From Bacteroidaceae bacterium (GTDB lineage: Bacteria > Bacteroidota > Bacteroidia > Bacteroidales > Bacteroidaceae): a stretch of 53,343 bases of DNA. The first letter of the stretch is position 1, and every line of letters starts with the position of its first letter. The notes beneath the pieces were generated by a model. That model was given only the letters and a program-made list of their open reading frames with translations, made no database searches and was not told where the DNA came from. Made by a program: the position numbers and the translations under genes. Where the stretch lies: the NCBI GenBank assembly GCA_024400995.1, contig JAKSLU010000005.1, forward strand, positions 1 through 53,343. Reading direction: 5' to 3'. This document shows, one piece after another, positions 17,155 through 27,762 of the stretch.

Positions 17155-18966
17155 ATGAAGAATATCCTCTCCCTCCTCCTCACGCTCCTCTGCAGCCTGA
17201 CCAGTGTGCAGGCCGAGACCCTGTGGGGCTACACCACTGGCACAGAGTTCAAGGGCACCGGCTATGGCTATGCCGCAGAGTACGGCGTGGGCATGCTCGT
17301 ACCTGGCAGCGAGTCACTCGTAGGCCAGCGCATCGTGGCCGTCAACATTCCCGCCAAGTCCTCCCACATGACCGCCCTGCGTCTCTGGGCTGGCGACAAG
17401 TTGGGCTCCACCAGCCTACTCTCGCAGGACTGCACTGGCATGGCACTGCCCGCAGGCTATGTACGCATAGACCTCCAGCAGCCCATCACCATCCCCGAGG
17501 GGGGCCTCTACATAGGCTACTTCTTCACCATCGACGAGCTGCTGGACATCTACGACCAGAACCCCGTGGGCATCGTCCGCACCGATGGCAACCCCATCCC
17601 CTCCTCCCTCTACGTCTCCCTCTCCGTCTATGGCGGCGGCTGGGATGACCTCTCCGCAGAGCGTGCCTCTGCCATGCAGCTCTTTCTGGAGGGCACTGTG
17701 ACGCACGACGACTATATCTGTCCCGCCAGCATCCTGCCCGTCAAGGGCGTGGCAGGCCAGACGACTCAGGCACAGGTCAGCGTGGCAGGACTCAACGCCC
17801 AGCCCATCCAGTCCGTGGGCTATAGCATCAGCCTTGGTGGCCAGACCACCCAGCACACCTGCACCCTCTCCACGCCCCTCGAGCCCGCCACCAATCAGCA
17901 GAGTCTCATCACCCTGCCCCTCGACGTGCCCGCCACGGCAGGCCACTACGAGGGCCAGCTCACCCTGACCCACATCAACGGTCAGCCCAATGCCACACAG
18001 GAGCAGTCCGCCCCCTTCGGCCTCGATGCCCTCACACGTGCCGCCAAGCGCATGAGCGTCGTGGAGGATGTCACGGGCACAGGCTGCGGATGGTGTCCCA
18101 GCGGCTGGGTCATCATGGAGCGCATCCGCCAGGAGATGAGCGACCGTGCACTGGGCATCTCCGTCCACAGCTTCAACAACTACAGCCCGCTCTATCAGCC
18201 CAACTACGACCAGCAGACCCTGCCCACCTCGCGTGCTCCGCTCTGCATGGTCGATCGCAAGACAGAGCTCTTTGACCCCTACTACGGTGGTAACGACCAT
18301 CTCAACGCCCCCGCCGTGGTAGATCGCCTCTGCACCGACCTGCCCGAGGCTGAACTGAGCGTGTCGGCCCGCTTCACCGACGCTGAGCTCAACACCATCG
18401 AGGCTACAGCCACCGCCGACATGCTCACCGACCTCGAGGGAGCCTATCTGGCCTATGTCCTCACGGGCGATGGACTGACAGGCAGTGAACCCCAGTGGCA
18501 GCAGGACAACAGCTATGCCAGCTTCACCGCCGACCAGTATCCTGCCGACCTCGCCCCCTTCTGCTACGAGGGCCAGTATGGCCGTACCTCCGTGCAGCTC
18601 GTCTATAACGACGTGCTGCTCGACTCCTCCTGGCAGCACGACGACCAGCGCCACTCCCCCGCCCTGCCCGAGCAGTGCGCAGCAGGCCAGCAGATCACCA
18701 CCACCTACACCCTGCACGTGCCCACAGGCCGCCTCATCAACTCCCATGTGCTGCGCAACCAGCTCTACGTCACCGCCCTCGTCATCAAGAGCGATGGCAC
18801 CATAGCCAACGCGACTCGCTGTCAGGTTGTGGGTATTCCGGAGGGGATTACAGACGTTGAATCTGACGTTAACCTTGACCTTGACTGCTATGACATGCAG
18901 GGGCGTATCATAAATTCTGCTCAGCGCGGCCTCTACATTCAGAGTGGTCGCAAGATAATGAAGTAA
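17155..18966 (+). CDS. Omp28-type secreted protein (CGWC) with C-terminal tail
   Basis: 603 residues with the same order as the gene at 11200: a signal peptide (ending VQAE), a module opening TLWGYTTG, an Ig-like domain, then the Omp28 domain with VVEDVTGTGCGWCPSGW (Cys311, Cys314) and loop RAPLCMVDR (cis-proline plus extra Cys), a C-terminal beta region, a hexamer-encoded linker, and the tail CYDMQGR...RGLYIQSGRKIMK. It differs from the other paralogues at the usually conserved GAP (RAP here). The gene is very GC-rich, which creates long spurious antisense frames. A role in surface thiol chemistry or adhesion is inferred from the family. Confidence 0.82.
   Translation: MKNILSLLLTLLCSLTSVQAETLWGYTTGTEFKGTGYGYAAEYGVGMLVPGSESLVGQRIVAVNIPAKSSHMTALRLWAGDKLGSTSLLSQDCTGMALPAGYVRIDLQQPITIPEGGLYIGYFFTIDELLDIYDQNPVGIVRTDGNPIPSSLYVSLSVYGGGWDDLSAERASAMQLFLEGTVTHDDYICPASILPVKGVAGQTTQAQVSVAGLNAQPIQSVGYSISLGGQTTQHTCTLSTPLEPATNQQSLITLPLDVPATAGHYEGQLTLTHINGQPNATQEQSAPFGLDALTRAAKRMSVVEDVTGTGCGWCPSGWVIMERIRQEMSDRALGISVHSFNNYSPLYQPNYDQQTLPTSRAPLCMVDRKTELFDPYYGGNDHLNAPAVVDRLCTDLPEAELSVSARFTDAELNTIEATATADMLTDLEGAYLAYVLTGDGLTGSEPQWQQDNSYASFTADQYPADLAPFCYEGQYGRTSVQLVYNDVLLDSSWQHDDQRHSPALPEQCAAGQQITTTYTLHVPTGRLINSHVLRNQLYVTALVIKSDGTIANATRCQVVGIPEGITDVESDVNLDLDCYDMQGRIINSAQRGLYIQSGRKIMK
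18856..18885 (+). repeat. In-frame hexanucleotide array before the C-terminal tail
   Basis: gttgaa, tctgac, gttaac, cttgac and cttgac: five 6-bp units encoding VESDVNLDLD before CYDMQGR. The last two units are identical, consistent with recent slippage. Confidence 0.72.
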
Positions 18967-19042
18967 TTCACAAAGCCTCCTCCCTCCCCGATTCCTTATC
19001 CTACATTATTTACAGACAATAAACACTAAGCTTCACTAGACC

Positions 19043-20425
19043 ATGAACACCCACACCCCTCTTTTCCGACTCCTCCTCATTTACCTCACCCTCCTCTGCT
19101 CCATCAGTATGCGGAGTGAGGAGATAACCTACAGGCTAGAACGAGTAAACTCTGTCAGAGAGGGCAGATACTACGTGATGGAGCAAGGGGGCTACGTGAT
19201 GGCCAATACCATTGTCAATAGTGCCCTACAGACCACCAGCGACTATGCCAGCAGTAGTCTCACAGGCACAGAGCCCTATGTGTGGGAACTGGAGAGCAGC
19301 GCCAGCGGCTACCTCCTGCGCAACTGCTCCCTTGCTACCAATGCCTACCTCAAGAACAGCAGTTCCACTACGCTCACGCTGACAGCCCAACGCAACCAAC
19401 CCACGGTGTGGACGTTCAGCTTTGACGAACAGGGCGTGGCCCATATAACCTCTACTGCCGGACGTTATCTTGGCTATACTAATACAACCGACCATGCCTA
19501 CAAGGCCTACAGCGCTGGCGGCTATGCCAGCGATATTACGGTGTATGAACTCATCGAGGAGCAGGAGGTGGTGAGCCATACAGCTAGCTTCAGCATCAAC
19601 GCAAAAGTGGACAACGCGCTCTCACAGAAGGTGGTGGAGGGACAGAGCATACCCTTTCCTGCCGACCCTAGGGTAGAGGGCGTGACCTTTAGGGGGTGGA
19701 TGCGCTCCCCCATCGCGGGCAATCAAAATGAGGCACCCAAGATGGTTAGCCCCACGGAGGAGCGTATGGGTACGGACGACGTGACGTACTATGCCGTCTT
19801 TGCCCTGGCCGACAACAACAGTGGCGGACAGGCCGAACTGACGGACGAGGAGATTGTCGAACACTTCACCTCGGAATACGGCCAGGCGTATGCCGATGCA
19901 GAACGTATGTGGCAGGACGATCAGGTACTCTGGGGAGCACGCTGCACATCGAACAAAGGGGGAAACTTTCTTCAGATACGCAAGAACGATATTCCCTCCT
20001 ACATCCGCATTGAGGCTCCCTCCCACATCCTGCAAGTCAGTTTCACGGTGGGTAGTGCTACGACGGGCAAGGAGTTCGCGGGCACCATCTATCTCGTAAC
20101 AGAGCCTACGGCCAACTCCTCAGCCAATGCTGTAGGCTCCTGTAGCCAATTTCGTGAGGGCGAGGGGCAGATAGTTCCCTCGGAGCCCCACTCTGTACTT
20201 TATCTTCAGGCTAGCAGTGCAGCCCGCATCAGTCATATCAGTCTGCTATGGGGCGAGACAGTAGGCTACTCCCACTACTGCACCACGGTCGATGGAACCC
20301 AGACCGAAATACAAAGCCCACAGCTAGCCAAAGCCCTCCCTCTACGTTATGATCTGCAGGGACGCAGAGTAAGCCAGAGATCACGCGGCCTGTACATCGA
20401 GGGAGGTGCCAAACACCTCAATTAG
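19043..20425 (+). CDS. Secreted protein with Listeria-Bacteroides-type repeat and C-terminal tail
   Basis: 460 residues. The signal peptide is about 1-25. Residues ~30-175 form a beta domain with a YYVMEQGGYVMAN motif like the ricin-like start of the protein at 13075. Residues ~180-255 (VVEGQSIPFPADP, then VTFRGWM and VTYYAVFA) match the InlB-type/Listeria-Bacteroides repeat found in surface proteins. The last part is another beta domain and the tail RYDLQGRR...RGLYIEGGAKHLN. It closes the surface-protein run; the next gene, leuS, has its own promoter. The function is unknown; a binding role is likely. Confidence 0.75.
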   Translation: MNTHTPLFRLLLIYLTLLCSISMRSEEITYRLERVNSVREGRYYVMEQGGYVMANTIVNSALQTTSDYASSSLTGTEPYVWELESSASGYLLRNCSLATNAYLKNSSSTTLTLTAQRNQPTVWTFSFDEQGVAHITSTAGRYLGYTNTTDHAYKAYSAGGYASDITVYELIEEQEVVSHTASFSINAKVDNALSQKVVEGQSIPFPADPRVEGVTFRGWMRSPIAGNQNEAPKMVSPTEERMGTDDVTYYAVFALADNNSGGQAELTDEEIVEHFTSEYGQAYADAERMWQDDQVLWGARCTSNKGGNFLQIRKNDIPSYIRIEAPSHILQVSFTVGSATTGKEFAGTIYLVTEPTANSSANAVGSCSQFREGEGQIVPSEPHSVLYLQASSAARISHISLLWGETVGYSHYCTTVDGTQTEIQSPQLAKALPLRYDLQGRRVSQRSRGLYIEGGAKHLN

Positions 20426-20466
20426 TCCCTCCCCACAACAGCAAGGCGTGGAAAAGCTCCCAATCG

Positions 20467-20498
20467 TTTGGCTCTTTCAGAGATTTTGTGTAACTTTG
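20467..20498 (+). promoter_or_regulatory. Bacteroidetes-type promoter of leuS (TTTG-N20-TAACTTTG)
   Basis: TTTG (20467-20470), exactly 20 bases, then TAACTTTG (20491-20498), matching the -33/-7 consensus, 38 bases before the leuS ATG. Upstream in-frame codons back to 20468 therefore lie inside the promoter and are not coding. Confidence 0.8.
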
Positions 20499-20536
20499 CC
20501 ACGAAAATATACTATAGAATAATAGAACACACATAT

Positions 20537-23452
20537 ATGGAATATAACTTTCAAGACATTGAAGCCCGTTGGCGCAAGCAGTGGGCCGAACTAAAGACCT
20601 ATCACGTGGAGCCCCGCGAGGATCGTCCCAAGTACTACGTGCTTAACATGTTCCCCTACCCTAGCGGTGCGGGTCTGCACGTGGGACACCCCTTGGGCTA
20701 CATTGCCAGCGACATATACGCCCGCTACAAGCGTCTGCAAGGCTACAACGTGCTCAATCCCATGGGCTACGATGCCTACGGACTGCCCGCCGAACAGTAT
20801 GCCATACAGACGGGGCAACACCCCGAAGTGACGACCAACGAGAACATCGGCCGCTACCGCGAGCAGCTGGACCAGCTGGGCTTCAGCTTTGACTGGGACC
20901 GCGAGGTGCGCACCTGCTCGCCCGACTACTACAAATGGACGCAGTGGGCGTTCCAAAAGATGTTCAATAGCTACTTCTGCACCACATGCCAGAAGGCTAA
21001 ACCCATTGAACGCCTCATCAAATACTTTGAGGAGCATGGTGCAGAGGACCTCCATGTGGCCTGCTCAGAAGATCTCAGCTTCAGCGCCGAGGAGTGGAAC
21101 TCCTGGGATGCCAAGCAGAAGAGCGACGTGCTGATGAACTACCGCCTGGCGTATCTGGGCGAGACGATGGTCAACTGGTGTCCTGAGCTGGGCACGGTGC
21201 TGGCCAACGACGAGGTGGTGAACGGCGTGAGCGAACGCGGCGGCTACCCCGTGGAACAGAAGAGGATGCGCCAGTGGTGCCTCCGCGTGAGTGCCTACTC
21301 GCAGCGCCTGCTCGATGGCCTGAATACCATCCAGTGGAGCGATAGCATCAAGGAGACCCAGCGCAACTGGATAGGCCGCTCGGAGGGCACGGAGATGCAG
21401 TTCCGCTACCATAACCCTTCCATTGACGGAAGGGAAGAGGAGGGTCACTTTACCATCTTCACCACACGCGCTGACACGATCTTTGGTGTTACCTTCATGG
21501 TGCTGGCACCCGAGAGCGAACTCGTAGGTCAGCTCACTGCCGACAGCCAGAAGGCTGAGGTGGAGGCCTATGTCAAGTATGTCAAAGGTCGCACGGAGCG
21601 CGAACGTATGATTGACCACAAGGTGACGGGTGTATTCAGTGGATCTTACGCCATCAACCCCTTCACGGGCACTGAGATCCCCGTGTATATCTCTGAGTAT
21701 GTACTGGCAGGCTATGGTACTGGCGCCATCATGGCCGTGCCGGCTCACGACAGTCGCGACTATGCCTTTGCCAAGCACTTCGATCTGCCCATCATCCCCC
21801 TCATTGAGGGTGCAGATGTGAGCGAGGAGAGCTTTGACGCCAAGGAGGGCATCGTGGGCAATTCACCCGCAGCTGGCGTGGAGACCCTCGATGGATTTAG
21901 TCTCAATGGCTGCACCGTCAAAGAAGCTATTGCCAAGACCAAACAGTTCGTGACGGAGCACCATCTGGGCCGAGTCAAGGTGAACTACCGCCTGCGCGAC
22001 GCCATCTTCAGCCGTCAGCGCTACTGGGGTGAACCCTTCCCCGTATATTACAAGCAGGGCATCCCCACCATGGTGCCCGAGGACTGCCTGCCCGTGCAGC
22101 TACCTGAGGTGGAGGACTTCAAGCCCACCAAGACAGGTGAGCCCCCTTTAGGCAACGCTAAGGTATGGGCCTGGGACGAGGTGAACTGCAAGATTGTGGA
22201 TAAGAGTCTCGTGGACGAACAGACCATCTTCCCTCTCGAACTCTTCACGATGCCAGGCTTTGCTGGCAGCAGTGCCTATTATCTGCGCTACATGGATCCC
22301 CACAACAATGAGTCTCTCATCAGCGAGGAAGCCAGCCAGTACTGGCAGAGCGTGGATCTGTACGTGGGCGGCTCGGAGCATGCCACGGGCCACCTGATAT
22401 ATTCTCGCTTCTGGAACAAGTTCCTCTATGACCTCGGCGTGAGCAAGAGCGAGGAGCCCTTCCAGAAGCTCGTCAACCAGGGCATGATACAGGGCTGGAG
22501 CAGCTTTGTGCACCGCGTCAGCGGCACCAGCAAGTACGTCAGCTTTGACCTGCTGGAGGAGCGCATCAGCGACGACAAGAAGAGCAAGGAGTACTACTAC
22601 GAGGGCGTGAAGTGCGACCCCATACACTCAGACATCAGCTTTGTCAGCGGCAACGTGCTCAACGTCGAGGGTTTCCGTCAGTGGCGACCCGAGTATGCTG
22701 AGGCGGAGTTCGTCTGCAACGCACAGGGCCAGTTCATCGTGAGCCAGGCTATCGAGAAGATGTCCAAGTCGAAGTACAACGTAGTGAACCCCGACGACAT
22801 CTGCGCCCGCTATGGTGCTGACACGCTGCGCCTGTACGAGATGTTCCTCGGCCCCATCGAGCAGTCGAAGCCCTGGGACGTGGCAGGCATCGATGGCTGC
22901 TTCCGCTTCCTGAAGAAGGCCTGGAACCTCTACTGGACTAAGGACGATCAGATCGCCATCACCGACGAGGCACCCACCAAGGAAAACCTCAAGACGCTAC
23001 ACAAGCTCATAAAGAAAGTGACAGAAGACATCGAGGTGTTCTCCTACAACACAAGCGTGCCCGCCTTTATGGTTGCAGTAGGCGAACTTCAACAACAGAA
23101 GTGCCAGAGCCGCGAGGTGCTGGAGACGCTCGTCGTGCTGCTCTCTCCCTTTGCGCCCCACTTTGGCGAGGAGCTGTGGCACGCCATGGGTCACGACACC
23201 TCGGTGTGCGACGCCCAGTGGCCCAGCTACTGCGAGGACTACCTCAGGGAGGACAGCGTGACGCTCGGCGTGCAGTTCAACGGCAAGGTGCGCTACTCCA
23301 TGACCTTCAGCGCCGACGCCACACCCGAGCAGATGCAGCAGCAGGTGCTCTCGGCTGAGGAGTCGCAGAAGTACCTCGACGGCATGCAGATCATGAAGGT
23401 GGTGGCCGTGCCCAAGCGCATCGTCAACGTTGTGGTCAAGCCCCAGCAATAG
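20537..23452 (+). CDS. leuS: Leucyl-tRNA synthetase
   Basis: 971 residues from ATG 20537, chosen because [16 protein letters not shown] is the family start and the promoter lies upstream. It charges tRNA-Leu with leucine in the cytoplasm. The class I signatures are present: HVGH at 48-51 (HIGH motif, in [16 protein letters not shown]) and KMSKS at 741-745. An editing (CP1) domain occupies the middle ([18 protein letters not shown] and [16 protein letters not shown]). The C-terminal anticodon-binding region is complete ([14 protein letters not shown]). The extra length over the ~860-residue E. coli enzyme is normal for Bacteroidetes. It is followed closely by the membrane protein gene at 23512. 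Confidence 0.97.
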   Translation: MEYNFQDIEARWRKQWAELKTYHVEPREDRPKYYVLNMFPYPSGAGLHVGHPLGYIASDIYARYKRLQGYNVLNPMGYDAYGLPAEQYAIQTGQHPEVTTNENIGRYREQLDQLGFSFDWDREVRTCSPDYYKWTQWAFQKMFNSYFCTTCQKAKPIERLIKYFEEHGAEDLHVACSEDLSFSAEEWNSWDAKQKSDVLMNYRLAYLGETMVNWCPELGTVLANDEVVNGVSERGGYPVEQKRMRQWCLRVSAYSQRLLDGLNTIQWSDSIKETQRNWIGRSEGTEMQFRYHNPSIDGREEEGHFTIFTTRADTIFGVTFMVLAPESELVGQLTADSQKAEVEAYVKYVKGRTERERMIDHKVTGVFSGSYAINPFTGTEIPVYISEYVLAGYGTGAIMAVPAHDSRDYAFAKHFDLPIIPLIEGADVSEESFDAKEGIVGNSPAAGVETLDGFSLNGCTVKEAIAKTKQFVTEHHLGRVKVNYRLRDAIFSRQRYWGEPFPVYYKQGIPTMVPEDCLPVQLPEVEDFKPTKTGEPPLGNAKVWAWDEVNCKIVDKSLVDEQTIFPLELFTMPGFAGSSAYYLRYMDPHNNESLISEEASQYWQSVDLYVGGSEHATGHLIYSRFWNKFLYDLGVSKSEEPFQKLVNQGMIQGWSSFVHRVSGTSKYVSFDLLEERISDDKKSKEYYYEGVKCDPIHSDISFVSGNVLNVEGFRQWRPEYAEAEFVCNAQGQFIVSQAIEKMSKSKYNVVNPDDICARYGADTLRLYEMFLGPIEQSKPWDVAGIDGCFRFLKKAWNLYWTKDDQIAITDEAPTKENLKTLHKLIKKVTEDIEVFSYNTSVPAFMVAVGELQQQKCQSREVLETLVVLLSPFAPHFGEELWHAMGHDTSVCDAQWPSYCEDYLREDSVTLGVQFNGKVRYSMTFSADATPEQMQQQVLSAEESQKYLDGMQIMKVVAVPKRIVNVVVKPQQ

Positions 23453-23511
23453 AGCCGAGGTACTGGCCCTCCGACACTTCGTCAAATCCCCAAACACCAA
23501 TCCTCAATAAA

Positions 23512-24540
23512 ATGGGCAAACCCTCCTACACTAATCTGGCAACCGAGATCAAGGACTACATTGTCATAGCCCTAGGTCTGTTGGGTTATGCCATTGCCTT
23601 CAACTGCTTCCAGCTACCCCACCTCATTCCCTCAGGCGGAGTGTCTGGTGCAGGTGCGATCCTGTTCTATGCCACAGGTTTTCCGGCGCAGTACACCTAC
23701 TTTATCGTAAATGGGTTCCTGCTCTGCGCCGCCATCAAGGTGCTGGGTTGGCGTTTCTGCGTCAAAACCATCTATGCTGTAGTGGTGCTCACCTTCCTGT
23801 TGGGCATGATCAAAGGTCTCTGTCTAGACTACGCAGCCCTGCACCCCGAGTTAGGAGTTTCCCCACAGGGTATGCCCAAGTTTTTGGACGATGCCTTTAT
23901 GTCGTGCATCTTAGGATCTGTCATTCAGGGTGTCTGCATAGGCTATGTGTTCCTACACCAGGGTAGCACAGGTGGCACGGATATTATCGCAGCCATGGTG
24001 AACAAGTATCGCGACATCTCCCTCGGACAGATTATGATGTTCTGCGACCTTCTCATCATCAGCTCCTCGCTACTCATCCCTGGCTTCACGGTGAGCAACC
24101 TGCTCTATGGCTACTGCACCCTGATGATCACTAGCGTCATGCTGGACTACGTGGTTGATAAGGGCCGTGAGAGCGTGCAGTTCTTTATCTTTAGCAACAA
24201 ATACGAGGAGATTGCCTCCGTCATCAACGCCACTGGACGCGGCGTAACGATGCTCAGGGGACAGGGGTGGTACACCAAAGCTGACCGCATGGTACTCGTC
24301 GTTATGGCCCGTAAACGTGAAAGCAGCCACATATTTCGTATCATACAGACGGTTGATCCAGGAGCCTTTGTGAGCCAGTCCAAGGTGATCGGTGTCTTTG
24401 GATACGGCTTTGACAAGATTAAGGTGAAAGCCGCCCAGAACGAAAAGGAACTGCGCCGTGTGATCAACATACATGCCGACGATATCAGGGCTCTCCATGA
24501 TTCGGCCCAGCCCAACGACCTCTCTAAGGCTGGGCTCTAA
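23512..24540 (+). CDS. YitT-family (DUF2179) integral membrane protein
   Basis: 342 residues. The N-terminal half has about five to six hydrophobic segments with the family pattern (LGYAIAFNCFQLPHLIPSGGVSGAGAIL and QGSTGGTDIIAAMVNKY). The C-terminal half is the soluble DUF2179 domain (GRGVTMLRGQGWYTK, VDPGAFVSQSKVIGVFGYGFDKIKV). YitT proteins are widespread inner-membrane proteins with no settled function; transport has been proposed. It lies between leuS and the rdgB-porZ ORF on the same strand, a gene order I recall from other Bacteroidales. Confidence 0.9.
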   Translation: MGKPSYTNLATEIKDYIVIALGLLGYAIAFNCFQLPHLIPSGGVSGAGAILFYATGFPAQYTYFIVNGFLLCAAIKVLGWRFCVKTIYAVVVLTFLLGMIKGLCLDYAALHPELGVSPQGMPKFLDDAFMSCILGSVIQGVCIGYVFLHQGSTGGTDIIAAMVNKYRDISLGQIMMFCDLLIISSSLLIPGFTVSNLLYGYCTLMITSVMLDYVVDKGRESVQFFIFSNKYEEIASVINATGRGVTMLRGQGWYTKADRMVLVVMARKRESSHIFRIIQTVDPGAFVSQSKVIGVFGYGFDKIKVKAAQNEKELRRVINIHADDIRALHDSAQPNDLSKAGL

Positions 24541-24576
24541 TACACTGACCTCCTTTACATAAACACTCATAGCGCA

Positions 24577-27180
24577 ATGAACAAACTCGTAATTGCAACC
24601 AACAACGTTCACAAACTGGAAGAGATCCGTGCCATGCTCGGAGACACCATACAAGTGCTCTCACTGGCCGACATCGATTGCCACGATGACATACCTGAGA
24701 CAGCAGACTCGCTGGAGGGCAATGCCCTGCAGAAAGCACGCTACATCCACGAGCACTACGGTGTGGACTGCTTTGCCGACGACACGGGTCTCGAGGTGAC
24801 AGCCCTCGGAGGACGACCTGGCGTGCACACCGCACGCTATGCCTACCCCGACCACCACGACCCCGAAGCCAACAACACCAAGCTGCTCCAGGAACTGGCC
24901 GACAAGGAGGACCGCACAGCTCGCTTCCGTACCGTCATCGCCCTCATTGAGGGTGAGGAGGAACACCTCTTTGAGGGTATCGTGGAGGGCGAGATAGTCA
25001 CCGAACTTCGGGGTGAGGAGGGTTTTGGCTACGATCCGATTTTTGCTCCCCGCATTAACGAGAACGAGCGCCCCACTCAGACCTTTGCCCAGCTCGGCGT
25101 AGATATCAAGAACACTGTGTCCCATCGTGCCCGCGCTGTCAGCAAGCTTGTAGATTACCTCCGCCACGCCAAGCATCTCTGCATCATGCTCTGCATTATG
25201 CTGGCGGGCCTCATGCCACAGAACCTTATGGCGCAGTGGGCCATATACAACAGCTACCGCACACTAACTGACGCCATCGACTGCGGTGGTGTCATCTATG
25301 GCCTCTACGAGGGTGGCCTGCTGCTCAACTACGACACCAAGTCCACGGAGGTTCGCCTCCTCAGCAAGACGACTGGGCTCTCCGATGCCAGCATTAAGCT
25401 TATGGACTACAGTAGCTCGCAGCATATACTTGCGTTGGTCTATGACAACGGTAACATCGACCTGCTCAACACCCAGACCGGACGCATAAGCAACATGCCT
25501 CAGTACAAGCAGTACCCCGACGAAGTCCTCTCCCTCAATGCTCTCCGCGTGAATGGCCAGGAGGCTCTTCTCTGCACGGCTGAGGGTGTGATGCGCATCA
25601 CCCTGTCCGATGCCTCCATACGCGGTTACTATCGCCTCGGTGCTACCAAGGATGCCCGCCTCGCCGACAACTACATCTATGCCCAGCTGCAGGATGGTGA
25701 CATCCTCCGTTGCAACCTCAAGACCAACGCCCTTGACCTCAACAACTGGGAGATGACCGAACTCACAGTCCTCCCAGGCTCTGTGCGCAACAACACGGCC
25801 CCTATGCAGACCCTTCGTGCCAACATCCGCAACTACGGCCCCTCTCAGCGTTACCACCTCAAAATGCGCTGGTCGGGCAATCGCCTCCTCACCGTCAACG
25901 GACGTGTGGATGCTACAGGCCACTTTCGCAATCCCATCAACGTGACCACATACAATGGAAAGCGCTGGGGACTCTTCTCCACCGACTACTCCAAGGACCC
26001 CTACCGCGTAGGCAACGGCAGCTACCTCGATGCCTCCGACGTACTGGAGGATCCACGCGACACAACCCACGTCTATGTCAGCTCTGGTGGCATGGGACTA
26101 CTGGAGTACCGCCATGGTGTTCTGACCCATCGCCACACCCCCAAGAACTCTCTCCTACGTAGCCGCGTCAAAACTGACGACAACTATACACGCGTCAGCG
26201 CACTAGCCTTTGACCTGAACAACAACCTCTGGATGGCCAATGTGGGCAAAGACACCGTCCTGCTCTGTCTCAAGGCCGATGGCACGTGGACACGTAAATA
26301 TCTCCCCAGTCTCGTAGGCTGTACGGAGGCAGAGCACATGCTATGCGATTCCAAGAACCGCCTCTGGCTGGCCGACCGCCGATTTGCAGGCGAACACCGT
26401 GGCGGCGTGCTGTGCTATGACCAAGAGGCTGACAAGGCTATCTTCCGCAACGAGTTCATCAACGAGGATGGCGCATCTCTCTCAATCAACGAGGTTTTCT
26501 GCATTGCTGAGGAGCATGAAGGACATTTCTGGGTGGGCACCAATGCAGGCCTGCTCGTCATAGAGCGTCCTGACGAGTGGTTCAACGAGGACTTCCTCAT
26601 CACGCAGATCAAGGTTCCCCGTAACGACGGCACCAACTACGCCGACTATCTGCTCGCTGGTGTTGGTGTAACCACCATCGCCGTAGATGGAGCCAACCGA
26701 AAGTGGATCGGTACCCAGACAGACGGTATCTATCTCGTCAGCGCTGATGGAACGGAAACCCTGCACCACTTCACCTCTGAAAACTCGCCTCTCCTCTCTA
26801 ACTATATATATAGTATAGCCATCGATGGCAACTCTGGTGAGGTGTTCATCGCCACCGACCGAGGTCTTTTGAGCTACGGCGGCACCGCCACCGACCCCAC
26901 ATCGGGACTCTCCCAGTCCAACCTCCACATCTACCCCAACCCTCTCCGTCCTGACGGTCCAGGCCAGATTAACATCCACGGCCTTACTGCTGACGCTGAG
27001 GTCAAAATTATCTCTCTCTCTGGTCAGGTGGTCAACCGTGGCAAATCCATCGGTGGTGCCTACCAGTGGGATGCCACTGACATGCGCGGCAATCCCTGTG
27101 CCAGCGGTGTCTATATCGTAGCTGTGAGCACAGAGGATGGCAAGACTGCCGTAGCAGGCAAGTTTGCCATAGTACGCTAA
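24577..27180 (+). CDS. rdgB-porZ: Unbroken ORF: RdgB/HAM1 NTP pyrophosphatase joined to PorZ-like T9SS protein
   Basis: 867 codons without a stop. Residues 1-197 are a complete RdgB/HAM1 enzyme (hydrolyses dITP/dXTP/ITP in the cytoplasm): start [28 protein letters not shown], and the family C-terminus [15 protein letters not shown]. Residues ~199-219 ([21 protein letters not shown] then Q) look like a signal peptide with an NLMA cleavage site. Residues ~220-780 match Por[15 protein letters not shown] at the start, GLSDASIKL, repeated WVGT/WIGT beta-propeller blades. Residues ~788-867 are a canonical type A sorting domain (HIYPNPLRP, then [22 protein letters not shown]). PorZ is a surface component of type IX secretion in P. 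gingivalis. In relatives the two parts would be expected as adjacent separate genes; a lost stop codon, a real fusion or a sequence error are all possible. No ATG lies between residue 197 and Met204. Confidence 0.85.
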   Translation: MNKLVIATNNVHKLEEIRAMLGDTIQVLSLADIDCHDDIPETADSLEGNALQKARYIHEHYGVDCFADDTGLEVTALGGRPGVHTARYAYPDHHDPEANNTKLLQELADKEDRTARFRTVIALIEGEEEHLFEGIVEGEIVTELRGEEGFGYDPIFAPRINENERPTQTFAQLGVDIKNTVSHRARAVSKLVDYLRHAKHLCIMLCIMLAGLMPQNLMAQWAIYNSYRTLTDAIDCGGVIYGLYEGGLLLNYDTKSTEVRLLSKTTGLSDASIKLMDYSSSQHILALVYDNGNIDLLNTQTGRISNMPQYKQYPDEVLSLNALRVNGQEALLCTAEGVMRITLSDASIRGYYRLGATKDARLADNYIYAQLQDGDILRCNLKTNALDLNNWEMTELTVLPGSVRNNTAPMQTLRANIRNYGPSQRYHLKMRWSGNRLLTVNGRVDATGHFRNPINVTTYNGKRWGLFSTDYSKDPYRVGNGSYLDASDVLEDPRDTTHVYVSSGGMGLLEYRHGVLTHRHTPKNSLLRSRVKTDDNYTRVSALAFDLNNNLWMANVGKDTVLLCLKADGTWTRKYLPSLVGCTEAEHMLCDSKNRLWLADRRFAGEHRGGVLCYDQEADKAIFRNEFINEDGASLSINEVFCIAEEHEGHFWVGTNAGLLVIERPDEWFNEDFLITQIKVPRNDGTNYADYLLAGVGVTTIAVDGANRKWIGTQTDGIYLVSADGTETLHHFTSENSPLLSNYIYSIAIDGNSGEVFIATDRGLLSYGGTATDPTSGLSQSNLHIYPNPLRPDGPGQINIHGLTADAEVKIISLSGQVVNRGKSIGGAYQWDATDMRGNPCASGVYIVAVSTEDGKTAVAGKFAIVR

Positions 27181-27288
27181 AGACTAGCCCAAAGAACTAC
27201 GAAAAGTGCCAAATCCCAACTAAATAAAGGACTAATCGGGTAAAAACGCACTTTTTTGAGGGTAAAATAGAAAAAAAGTGCAAAAAAA

Positions 27289-27320
27289 TTTGGAACATAG
27301 CGTAACTTGCTCTAAATTTG
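27289..27320 (+). promoter_or_regulatory. Bacteroidetes-type promoter of the HU gene (TTTG-N20-TAAATTTG)
   Basis: TTTG (27289-27292), 20 bases, TAAATTTG (27313-27320), 45 bases before the ATG at 27366. Spacing is identical to the leuS promoter. The preceding stretch is A-rich, which may act as an upstream activating element for this normally strongly expressed gene. Confidence 0.8.
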
Positions 27321-27365
27321 CACATCAAAGAGAATATACTAACCCTTTAATAACACATTATCCCC

Positions 27366-27629
27366 ATGAACAAAACTCAGCTCATCGAGGCTGTTGCCGC
27401 TCAGGCAAGCCTCACCAAGGCACAGGCTAAGGCCGCTGTTGAAGCTACTTTCGGTGCAGTTAAGGCTGCCGTAGAGGCTGGCGAAGGTGCTCAGATTCTC
27501 GGTTTCGGTAACTTCAGCGTAAATGAGCGCCCCGCTCGCACTGGCGTTAACCCCCGCACTGGCGAGAAGGTTCAGATCGCTGCTAAGAAGGTAGTGAAGT
27601 TTAAGGCTTCAACTGCTTTCAGCCTCTAA
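27366..27629 (+). CDS. HU-family DNA-binding protein
   Basis: 87 residues, the standard length. It starts NKTQLIEAVA; the beta-arm and core motifs GFGNFSVNERPARTGVNPRTGE are intact, including the proline (in NPRTGE) that intercalates into DNA. It is a nucleoid-associated dimeric protein that bends and compacts DNA. It is transcribed alone, with its own promoter and a strong terminator. Codon choice (Ala gct, Lys aag) is visibly different from the GC-rich neighbours, as expected for a highly expressed gene. Confidence 0.95.
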   Translation: MNKTQLIEAVAAQASLTKAQAKAAVEATFGAVKAAVEAGEGAQILGFGNFSVNERPARTGVNPRTGEKVQIAAKKVVKFKASTAFSL

Positions 27630-27658
27630 TTTCTGAAAGACCCTTGTCTTAACAACAA

Positions 27659-27705
27659 AGGGCCGCACACCTGCCACAAGGGCAGGGGTGCGGCCCCCTT
27701 TTCCG
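27659..27705 (+). terminator. Strong rho-independent terminator of the HU gene
   Basis: A 15-bp stem (27661-27675 with 27680-27694, one mismatch) and a 4-base loop, followed by cccctttt, 30 bases after the stop. Confidence 0.88.
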
Positions 27706-27762
27706 CATTAAACACGTGCGTAGGCACGTCCACATATATACGAGGAATCCCCTCCATTCATT

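Noticed and set aside
17416..18747. A 443-codon minus-strand frame opposite the Omp28 gene at 17155
   Set aside because: A shadow of the GC-rich gene, with no domain recognised.
20468..20536. Longer N-terminus for LeuRS starting at 20468
   Set aside because: The extension covers the TTTG-N20-TAACTTTG promoter, and the added residues do not belong to the family.
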